Assembly: GCA_030146615.1 (NCBI GenBank)
Contig: JASLBL010000163.1
Coordinates: forward strand, 1 to 6,998
Length of the DNA stretch: 6,998 nt
Source of the DNA: Actinomycetes bacterium
GTDB lineage: Bacteria; Actinomycetota; CALGFH01
Reading direction: 5' to 3'
Shown here: positions 1 to 4,610 of the stretch, piece by piece
How positions within the stretch are numbered: position 1 is the stretch's first letter
Layout: every line of letters begins with the position of its first letter
Notes under the pieces: generated by a model
Databases searched by the model: none
Seen by the model: the letters and a program-made list of their open reading frames with translations, nothing else
What the model was told of the DNA's origin: nothing
Position numbers and translations under genes: made by a program

Positions 1-201
1 CTGACCGCCTCACCCGGCGCGCACGCTCACTACCAGCGGCGGCGGGCCGCCGGCGACGCCCACGCGGCCGCCCTCCGCAACCTATTCAACCGACTGCTCG
101 GCTGCCTCCACCACTGCCGGCAAACTCACCAGCCCTACCAACAGCACACCGCATTCGCCCACCTCAACGGGACGAATCGCCGGCCCCGGCTTGACGCCTA
201 A
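1..201 (+). CDS. IS110-family transposase (RNA-guided DEDD/serine recombinase), C-terminal 66 residues
   Basis: Partial gene with its 5' end outside the window; frame 1 is open from base 1 to TAA at 199-201. The visible residues carry the Transposase_20-type tail of IS110/IS116/IS902 enzymes: an SPGAHAHYQRRRAAGD segment followed by AALRNLFNRLLGCLHHC, which is the helical region just after the catalytic-serine domain. The family excises and inserts the element using a structured bridge RNA. The N-terminal DEDD domain and the active-site serine lie upstream, so intactness cannot be judged. The tail after the conserved helices (QTHQPYQQHTAFAHLN) looks like a normal end, not a truncation. Assignment is by motif recognition only. 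Confidence 0.8.
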   Translation: MTASPGAHAHYQRRRAAGDAHAAALRNLFNRLLGCLHHCRQTHQPYQQHTAFAHLNGTNRRPRLDA

Positions 202-217
202 CCGCATGGGATGTCTA
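1..217 (+). mobile_element. Right end of an IS110-family insertion sequence (left part outside window)
   Basis: The 3' end of an IS110-type transposase gene runs in from the left edge, stops at 199-201, and is followed by only 16 non-coding bases before recognisable IS5 transposase coding sequence begins on the other strand at 218. I therefore place the right boundary of this element at about 217. A very short right end fits the IS110 group, in which the bridge RNA lies in the left non-coding end, which would be outside the window. IS110 elements lack long terminal inverted repeats, so the boundary rests on where IS5 homology resumes and could be off by a few bases. Confidence 0.55.
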
Positions 218-782
218 GTCAGCGTGCAGCTTGGCCGGTCGCCTGCGGGGTCGGCCAGGGCGCGCGCGGGGCCTCTTGACCGGCGCGACGGCGTCCACCA
301 TGGCCTCCAGCAGCATGGAGTCATGCGTGTTCGCCGCCGACAGCCCGACCGCCAATGGAATGCCACCGCGGTCGACCAGCAGGTGGTACTTGGACCCGGG
401 CTTGCCCGGTCTGTCGGGTTCGGGCCGGTCAGCTCGCCCCCCGCTTGGCGCGCACGCTCACGCTATCCAGGCTGGCCCGCGACCAGTCGAGCTGGCCATC
501 GCGGCCGAGCTGGTCCAACAGCACCTGATGCAGTTGCTGCCACACCCCGGCGCGCTGCCAGTCCCGCAGCCGCCGCCAGCAGGTGACCGGGCTACCGCAG
601 CCGAGCTGGCGGGCAGGCAGCAGCCGCCAGGGGATACCAGCGCGCAGCTGATAGACGATGCCGGCCAACGCGGCGCGGTCATCAACGCGGGGGCGGCCGC
701 CATAGCGGGGAGGTGGAGCGGGCAGCAGGGGCTGGATGGCCTGCCAGAGGGTGTCAGGAACAAGGGTCTCGATAGTGGTCAT
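218..782 (-). pseudogene. IS5-family transposase, two frame changes and 3'-truncated
   Basis: From ATG at 782 the first frame encodes 117 residues: the DUF4096-like N-terminal region of IS5 transposases (PRYGGRPRVDDRAALAGIVY, then GIPWRLLP and VTCWRRLRDW) and the first catalytic Asp in SLDSVSVRAKRG (about residue 106), ending at 429. The family continuation GGELTGPNPTDR is reached by a -1 slip on a run of six G (437-442), the usual arrangement in frameshifting IS427-group transposases. A second one-base deficit in another G run (about 404-409) must be corrected to read GKPGSKYHLLVDRGG and then SAANTHDSMLLEAMVDAV. The sequence ends at KLHAD (218-232), the second catalytic Asp; the region with the last acidic residue is missing. 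It is certainly non-functional in this form. No clear ribosome binding site precedes 782, and the ATG sits in a hairpin arm. Confidence 0.85.
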
Positions 783-805
783 GGCCGCGGATCATGGCCA
801 TGACC
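777..805 (-). promoter_or_regulatory. Perfect 10-bp inverted repeat covering the IS5 transposase start codon
   Basis: The arms GGTCATGGCC (777-786) and GGCCATGACC (796-805) are exact reverse complements separated by nine bases. In a leftward transcript the start ATG (782-780) lies inside the 3' arm, so RNA reading in from the neighbouring gene would fold with the start codon buried. IS10 and IS50 use such a structure to prevent expression from outside transcripts. A weak promoter-like pair (TTGTCG at 819-814, CATGAT at 796-791, 17-bp spacer) would start RNA inside the hairpin and leave out its 5' arm; this promoter is speculative. Confidence 0.5.
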
Positions 806-846
806 AGCGCGAGCGACAAGAGCCGGTCGAAGGTCGGAACAGGCTC

Positions 847-1635
847 TTAGGGTGCGTTGTCGGCGCGGCGCCGTTCGGCTTCGGCGTCGATGATCCGGCC
901 ACGCGCGGCGGCCGCCTGCAGACGCTCGGTCTGCGCTCGGCCAGGGTGGCCGCGCCGCTCGTACCGTCGGGCCTCGCCCTCGTGCGACTCGGAGTTCCGG
1001 CGGTGCACCGCGATCTCGCGGTCAGTGGCTTCACGCCGCTGCGCCTTGGCCGAGGCGAGCCGGTCCGAGGGGAGCGGCGCCCCACCAAGCACCGCACGAG
1101 CCACGGCGACCACAGCACACCCGGAGGATTTGGCCGCCGTTCCCAGCCACTCGAACGCGGCCGTCGCATCCAGGCCTTCACGGTCGACGATGGCCAGCAC
1201 GGCCCGCTCGATCAGCGACCGGTGCTCCAAGGCCCCCTCCAACTGGTCGGCCAGCCGGCCCGTGACCCGCGCCGTCACCGCGGCCACCAGCAGGCTGGCG
1301 ACCAGCCCGGCATAGGCCTGCAGGGCGGCCGCGGCACTGTCGTCCCACTCCCTTGGGGCGGTGACGTAGACATCCAGCGTTCCCACGGGGTCACTACCGA
1401 TCCGGACGGGCACGCTCAGGTCGCCGCCGGCCACGGCCTCGATCACCCCGTCGGAGGCGCTCGCCCACCGCAACGCGCCGGCCGGGTCGATGAGCCTGAG
1501 CCCGACCCGGTCCGCATCCAACAGGGTCTTGGCCGAGCCCAGCACCTGCGGCAGCGTCACCGCCAAGTCCTGTTCGACGTCGAGGGAGCCCAGAGCGCCA
1601 AGGCTTCTGGCAAGCTGCGCTGGTTGGATCGGCAT
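847..1635 (-). CDS. GAF-ANTAR domain transcription antitermination regulator
   Basis: A 262-residue protein. Residues about 18-118 resemble a GAF sensor domain (LPQVLGSAKTLLDADRVGLR, then a PVGTLDVYV strand). Residues about 128-185 match an ANTAR domain in layout: LADQLEGALEHRSLIERA, then AAFEWLGTAAKSSG and VAVARAVL. ANTAR domains bind paired hexaloop RNA hairpins and prevent transcription termination; GAF would sense a small molecule or a partner. The usual AKG at the end of the first ANTAR helix is AVL here, so RNA binding may differ. Residues 186-262 form a highly charged Arg/Ala/Glu tail, probably helical. The start is supported by AAAGGTGAG about six bases upstream. It is last in the leftward cluster, 74 bases after the previous gene. 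Its TAA stop (849-847) touches the IS5 end, so the native C terminus may have been longer. Domain calls are by eye; the GAF assignment is weaker than ANTAR. Confidence 0.75.
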   Translation of the reverse strand: MPIQPAQLARSLGALGSLDVEQDLAVTLPQVLGSAKTLLDADRVGLRLIDPAGALRWASASDGVIEAVAGGDLSVPVRIGSDPVGTLDVYVTAPREWDDSAAAALQAYAGLVASLLVAAVTARVTGRLADQLEGALEHRSLIERAVLAIVDREGLDATAAFEWLGTAAKSSGCAVVAVARAVLGGAPLPSDRLASAKAQRREATDREIAVHRRNSESHEGEARRYERRGHPGRAQTERLQAAAARGRIIDAEAERRRADNAP

Positions 1636-1709
1636 CGCCTCTCACCTTTCGGGTTGCCGACGACCGGCAGACGGGTCAGCAGCCAGGTCGGGAGGGAAGA
1701 CCGAACCTG

Positions 1710-2333
1710 CTAGTAGGTATACACGTCGGAGGGGCTGAGCATCTGCGGGTCCCGCAGGTCGAAGCAGCGCGAGTTGGTTATCAGGCTGTGCAGTCGCTCC
1801 AGGGCCGGTTTGTCTGCCTCGGCCAGCGGCTCCTGCGCAAAGCGCCGCGCGTCCTGCTCGGAGGTGAAATACACGATCTGGGTGAAGTCACCTGGCCAGT
1901 CAGCGTGCTCGGCCAGCGTCATGCCCAGGATCTGCGGCGCTTTCCGAGCCAAGACCTCCTCCTGGTCGCGCCCGAGGCTAGCCATGCGCTCGATGTCGTC
2001 GCTGTAGCCCTGGATGACCTGGACAAAGCCGGCCTCGTCAGCGCCGCGATTCCGATAGATGTGGACCTTGGGGGCATCATGGACAGCGATGCGAGCAAGA
2101 TGCTGGGAGGCGTCCCGCCACCACTCGCGCTGCTCGGGCCGGTCGCTGTTGCGGCGCGCCTGGGCCTCGGAGGCGAAGCGGACCGCCGCGATGCTCCAGC
2201 CGTCTTCGGTGATCCCCGTCGTGGAGCCCAGCCAGCCGTCGGCGCCGGCGGCGAGCTGTCGCTGCCAGCGTCCCAGATCCCTGCGAATCCCGGGTGGGTT
2301 GGTCGCCCGCCCTTGGATAACCCGTATGAACAT
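1710..2333 (-). CDS. Duplicated ferredoxin-like (dimeric alpha/beta barrel type) protein of unknown function
   Basis: 207 residues from ATG 2333, preceded by GGAAGGA at a good distance; an upstream in-frame ATG at 2429 adds 32 residues of non-family-like sequence and is rejected. The protein contains two halves that begin almost identically: MFIRVIQGRA at residue 1 and GFVQVIQGYS at residue 102. Each half has a second conserved stretch resembling barrel strands (AAVRFASEAQARR at 49-61 and QIVYFTSEQDARR at 152-164). This is the pattern of a tandem ABM-like fold, the fold of small monooxygenases and stress proteins, although many members have no known activity. The motif GWLGST plus RPEQREWW is shared with actinobacterial hypothetical proteins I recall. 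No signal peptide or membrane segment is present. It lies between the zinc-ribbon gene and the GAF-ANTAR gene and is probably co-transcribed. Confidence 0.75.
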   Translation of the reverse strand: MFIRVIQGRATNPPGIRRDLGRWQRQLAAGADGWLGSTTGITEDGWSIAAVRFASEAQARRNSDRPEQREWWRDASQHLARIAVHDAPKVHIYRNRGADEAGFVQVIQGYSDDIERMASLGRDQEEVLARKAPQILGMTLAEHADWPGDFTQIVYFTSEQDARRFAQEPLAEADKPALERLHSLITNSRCFDLRDPQMLSPSDVYTY

Positions 2334-2471
2334 GGCCTCTGTCCTTCCCAGCGATGCCGGTGTTGCGGTCCAGTCGCCGATCCGCGGCCATCGCCATCGC
2401 GAGTTCCGTTTCTCGGTTCCTCGCGGCACCGCCCCGTTGCCTGCGTTTGCCGGTCGGGGTGGGCTGCTGGG
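2334..2471 (-). other. 138-base spacer inside the leftward cluster
   Basis: No gene with convincing codon use was found on either strand here. It holds the ribosome binding site of the downstream gene close to 2333-2350, and I see no clear terminator hairpin with a T tract, so read-through from the zinc-ribbon gene is plausible. Because ANTAR proteins act on leader RNA hairpins, this spacer, like the leader at 2821-2944, is a candidate place for such structures, but I could not identify a convincing hexaloop pair by eye. Confidence 0.3.
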
Positions 2472-2639
2472 TTATGGGCGGCCTCCGGCCATGAGGGTGG
2501 GCTCTTGGATCCGGTTGATCGCCCGCTGCTGGTGGCCGTCTTGGATCCAGCGGGCGTTGCAGTTGGTACAGATGGCGATCGGGTACAGACCGAAGGTGAT
2601 GGTGACCAGGGCCGATCGGCACAGCGGGCAGCGTGGCAT
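2472..2639 (-). CDS. Small four-cysteine zinc-ribbon protein
   Basis: 55 residues from ATG 2639, preceded by GAGAGG seven bases upstream; an in-frame ATG at 2687 would add 16 residues without a better ribosome binding site. The N-terminal part has two CxxC knuckles, CPLC (residues 4-7) and CTNC (24-27), separated by a 16-residue beta-like stretch. This is the geometry of a rubredoxin-type zinc ribbon that could bind nucleic acid or a protein partner. The rest (ARWIQDGHQQRAINRI) is a short helix followed by a polar tail. The function is unknown. It sits 73 bases downstream of the membrane peptide gene and appears to be the second gene of the leftward cluster. Confidence 0.7.
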   Translation of the reverse strand: MPRCPLCRSALVTITFGLYPIAICTNCNARWIQDGHQQRAINRIQEPTLMAGGRP

Positions 2640-2712
2640 CAGCAAGCCTCTCAGGGTCGTCTTGTCGTGCCGGGTGGATGGCCTCAACCAGGACGACCGG
2701 TGGACGCCCGCG

Positions 2713-2820
2713 TCACATTCGCCTGATCCGTAGATAGCGGGTCACGTCCGGCACAACGCCGCGGGCCAACACGGCCCCCAGCCCAACCGCTGCAGCTATC
2801 ACCAACAACGAACGAGTCAT
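2713..2820 (-). CDS. 35-residue single-pass membrane peptide, DUF6893-like
   Basis: This small gene reads from ATG 2820 to TGA 2715-2713 and gives a 35-residue protein: a basic start (MTRS), a hydrophobic segment LLVIAAAVGLGAVLA (residues 5-19), a short linker GVVPDV, and a basic tail RYLRIRRM. A transmembrane start followed by a terminal RYLKxRRM-like sequence matches, from memory, the small actinobacterial DUF6893 family. A perfect GGAGGA seven bases before the ATG strongly supports translation. It is the first gene leftward from the divergent control region, so expression should follow the TetR-type operators. Function is unknown; topology would be inside basic tail or outside depending on insertion. 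It is too short for most gene finders and easily missed. Confidence 0.75.
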   Translation of the reverse strand: MTRSLLVIAAAVGLGAVLARGVVPDVTRYLRIRRM

Positions 2821-2850
2821 GTCAGTTCCTCCCGCCCCGCCTCCGGGCCG

Positions 2851-2894
2851 CTCTCCACCGCGCGCCTGTTCGTCCAGGGCGGCGGCTTGGAGAG
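2851..2894 (-). other. Possible stem-loop in the leader of the leftward cluster
   Basis: CTCTCCA (2851-2857) and TGGAGAG (2888-2894) are a perfect 7-bp inverted repeat, and the G/C-rich sequence between them is partly self-complementary. In RNA from the leftward promoter it would form a hairpin about 30 bases ahead of the membrane-peptide start. It could be a control structure or chance in GC-rich DNA. Confidence 0.25.
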
Positions 2895-2929
2895 AACCTC
2901 AGCTCTGGTCGTACGTGCTTGAGATCCAC

Positions 2930-2958
2930 TTGTCTAAGAACACTGTTCACAGTATGCT
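2930..2958 (+). promoter_or_regulatory. Predicted promoter of the TetR-family gene
   Basis: TTGTCT (2930-2935) and TATGCT (2953-2958) are separated by exactly 17 bases, matching a sigma-70/HrdB-type promoter. Transcription would begin near 2965, giving a leader of about 39 bases before ATG 3004. The first operator copy lies between the -35 and -10 boxes and the second abuts the -10, the normal geometry for autorepression. Confidence 0.6.
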
Positions 2959-2971
2959 GAACACTGTTCAC
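2937..2971. promoter_or_regulatory. Twin operator: two copies of GAACACTGTTCAC, 21 bp apart
   Basis: The 13-base sequence GAACACTGTTCAC occurs at 2938-2950 and again at 2959-2971. Each copy contains the 11-bp near-palindrome GAACA-C-TGTTC. The 21-bp period is two turns of the helix, placing both sites on the same DNA face. They overlap both divergent promoters and sit just upstream of a TetR-family gene, so that protein is the likely binder (inference). Confidence 0.75.
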
Positions 2972-2978
2972 CTGTCAA
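2951..2978 (-). promoter_or_regulatory. Predicted promoter of the leftward cluster
   Basis: On the minus strand a consensus TTGACA (2978-2973) is followed after 16 bases by CATACT (2956-2951). RNA would start near 2944, giving a leader of about 124 bases before the membrane-peptide gene. The second operator copy lies in its spacer and the first lies at the expected start site, so one repressor could shut both directions. Confidence 0.55.
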
Positions 2979-3003
2979 GGTCGTCGTTCAATGGAGGGCG
3001 CAC

Positions 3004-3840
3004 ATGGAGCAGCGGCAACAGACCGCTTCCTCCACCCGAGCAACGGCAGCATCCGTATCAGCTGCGACTGACGGAACCGCCGGCTCGTTGTGGTTCGACC
3101 CGCCCATCAACGACCAGGACCGCCGCCAGCAGCTCACCCGCGAGCGGGTGGCCGCCGAGGCCCTGGCGGTCATCGCCCAAGACGGCATCCACGCCCTCAC
3201 CATGCGCCGCCTGGCCGCCCGCCTGGGGGTCGTCCCCGGCGCCCTCTACCACCACGTCCGCAACAAACAACAACTCCACGACCTGGTCCTTGACGGCGTC
3301 CTGGCCGAGGTCGACGTCCAGCTCGACCCGGCCCTGGGCTGGACCGAAACGCTCAAACTGCTGGCCCACCGGCTCCGCCAGGTGCTGGAGGCCCATCCCG
3401 GGGTGGCCGGGATCCTCAAGACCCGCGACCCGCTGGGACCGCACTCCCTGGCCCTGGCCGAGGCGTTCCTTGGGCCGCTGCAGGCGGCCGGCTTCGGTGA
3501 CCGCGAGGCCGGGCTGGCCTTCTTTGTGCTGGTCGACTACACCATCGGCTTTGCCGTGAGCGGCACCCCGACCTCGGTCAACGAGCAACGCCTCCGCGAC
3601 CCAGCCACCAGAACCCAGCTCCACCAGTTCTTCCGCTCCCTGCCCCCCGACCGCTTCCCCGCCCTGGTCGCCCTCGGCGAACACGTCTGGGTCGACAACC
3701 GCGACGAGCGGTTCAGTGCAGGTCTGAATGTGTTGGTCGACGGGTTGGAGCACGCGCGCACCTCCCCCCACCGACCAGCATTCAGGGGCCGACCGACGAC
3801 CACCCCCCCAAGGACCCGCCGACGCCCAGACGGGCGGTAG
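3004..3840 (+). CDS. TetR/AcrR-family transcriptional regulator with TetR_C-type ligand domain
   Basis: 278 residues from ATG 3004, preceded by GGAGGG (2993-2998). After a 43-residue polar leader, the TetR N-terminal helix-turn-helix spans about 45-95: LTRERVAAEALAVIAQDGIH, then LTMRRLAARLGVVPGALYHH and VRNKQQL, with the invariant GALYHHVRNK recognition-helix segment. Residues about 112-250 fit the TetR_C ligand/dimer domain (WTETLKLLAHRLRQVL; VLVDYTIGFAVSG; a closing FSAGLNVLVDGLE). Such proteins are repressors released by a small ligand, often an antibiotic, hydrophobic compound or metabolite; the ligand is not predictable here. The last 28 residues are Pro/Arg-rich and probably disordered. 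Paired palindromes overlap its own promoter and a divergent one, indicating autoregulation plus control of the leftward cluster. The next gene follows after 74 bases on the same strand. Confidence 0.9.
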   Translation: MEQRQQTASSTRATAASVSAATDGTAGSLWFDPPINDQDRRQQLTRERVAAEALAVIAQDGIHALTMRRLAARLGVVPGALYHHVRNKQQLHDLVLDGVLAEVDVQLDPALGWTETLKLLAHRLRQVLEAHPGVAGILKTRDPLGPHSLALAEAFLGPLQAAGFGDREAGLAFFVLVDYTIGFAVSGTPTSVNEQRLRDPATRTQLHQFFRSLPPDRFPALVALGEHVWVDNRDERFSAGLNVLVDGLEHARTSPHRPAFRGRPTTTPPRTRRRPDGR

Positions 3841-3914
3841 CTGAGCCCCGGCGCACGGCGATGACCCCTACCGAGCAGGCTCGCCAGCAACCCAGCCCTG
3901 CAAGGAGCGACACC

Positions 3915-4406
3915 ATGAGCCAGACCGACCCTGCCCTCGACCCCAGCCCGCCGCGCAGCCTGGCCGAGGCGGCGCCCGCCCAGACAGCCATGGACGTTCG
4001 ACCGATCCTGTCCCACGAGCTCCTGGTCGGCGACTACCTCGGTGTCATCGCCTCGATGCAGCAGCCCGCGCACTTCCGTCGCGTCGAGAAGCTGGAATAC
4101 ATCGACGCCGACCTGGGCCGGTCCCACCTCAAGCACGACATCTTCTACCTCGAGGCCGCCAACATGGGCCCAGTCATCGCCTGGTGCCACGGGATCGCCG
4201 GGCCGCTTATCCTGCCGGCGGGCGACGTCCACATCTGGCTCGATGTCCCCCACGACCGGCAGACAGCCGACGAGCAGGACGGGTACTGGGGCGTCCTCAG
4301 CGGCGGGGAGGAGCCGTTGTTCAGCTTCTCCCGCCTGCCCAACCCGACCGACACCTGGCAGCAGCACCGAATCCAGGAACAGCAAGCATTCTGGCAACGC
4401 GACTAG
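3915..4406 (+). CDS. Conserved-looking hypothetical protein, 163 residues
   Basis: I do not recognise this protein. The start at 3915 is chosen because AAGGAG lies eight to thirteen bases upstream; an earlier in-frame ATG (3861) lacks a comparable site. The first 25 residues are polar and Pro/Ala-rich. A folded core follows from about residue 28 (RPILSHELLVGDYLGVIASM) through a strand-rich middle (HDIFYLEAANMGPVIAWCHG, residues 74-93; LILPAGDVHIWLDVPHD, 98-114) to an acidic loop (DEQDGYW) and a Trp/Gln-rich end. There is no signal peptide or clear membrane segment, one Cys (91) and several His, with no known metal motif. It lies between the TetR gene and the nadK-like gene, all on one strand with short gaps, so it is probably under the same repressor. 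Confidence 0.65.
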   Translation: MSQTDPALDPSPPRSLAEAAPAQTAMDVRPILSHELLVGDYLGVIASMQQPAHFRRVEKLEYIDADLGRSHLKHDIFYLEAANMGPVIAWCHGIAGPLILPAGDVHIWLDVPHDRQTADEQDGYWGVLSGGEEPLFSFSRLPNPTDTWQQHRIQEQQAFWQRD

Positions 4407-4453
4407 GAGCCGGGAGTATCGCTAGCAGGGCCAACCCAGCATCATGGGGCGGT

Positions 4454-4606
4454 ATGCCAGAGACCAACTCGATGCGCAGCGCGCCTCCGATCAGCCCGTC
4501 CGGTTCGGAGACGGCTACCTATGCCGCGCCCGGCGAGCTGCCCCGGACCGAACAGAACCCGATCGAGGCGCTTGGTGTCGACTCGCTCATCGACGTTGGC
4601 GGATAG
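4454..4606 (+). CDS. Possible 50-residue peptide just upstream of the NAD kinase
   Basis: An ATG at 4454 preceded by GGGGCGG opens a 50-codon frame ending at TAG 4604-4606, only four bases before the kinase ATG, suggesting translational coupling. Codon third positions are G/C-rich, as in neighbouring genes. The sequence is Ser/Pro/Thr-rich and ends with NPIEALGVDSLIDVGG. The LGVDSL string resembles the phosphopantetheine site of acyl carrier proteins, but the rest of that fold is absent, so this may be coincidence. It has no Cys and no membrane segment. It could be a genuine small protein, a leader peptide controlling the kinase, or a chance frame. Confidence 0.35.
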   Translation: MPETNSMRSAPPISPSGSETATYAAPGELPRTEQNPIEALGVDSLIDVGG

Positions 4607-4610
4607 CGCC

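Larger units (their letters stand above)
218..846 (-). mobile_element. IS5-family (IS427-like) element remnant, truncated at its transposase 3' side
   Basis: The element reads right to left. Its outer end is placed at about 846, where the minus strand reads GAGCCTGTTCCGACCTT, a terminus of the type seen in the IS427 group, next to a TTA that could be the short target duplication. The transposase starts at 782. At 218 the IS5 coding sequence breaks off, replaced by the IS110 right end, so about the last third of the transposase and the far inverted repeat are absent from the window. The most economical reading is that an IS110 element jumped into this IS5 copy. The opposite terminal repeat is not available for comparison, so the 846 boundary is approximate. 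Confidence 0.65.

Noticed and set aside
404..442. Both IS5 frame changes as programmed frameshifting
   Set aside because: Only the six-G run fits the known family site; a second programmed slip in the same gene is not expected, so decay or a read error is preferred.
736..1713. 325-codon plus-strand open frame
   Set aside because: It lies opposite the GAF-ANTAR gene and the IS5 5' region; its Arg/Gly/Pro-rich translation resembles no family and is the antisense shadow of GC-rich coding DNA.
1788..2726. 312-codon plus-strand open frame
   Set aside because: Antisense shadow of the duplicated barrel protein and the zinc-ribbon gene, both of which have motifs and ribosome binding sites.
3537..4397. 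286-codon minus-strand open frame
   Set aside because: Antisense to the TetR and hypothetical genes, with no start signal or family features.
4454..4606. Acyl carrier protein
   Set aside because: Only the LGVDSL string matches; the following helices are missing and the frame stops eight residues after the motif Ser.
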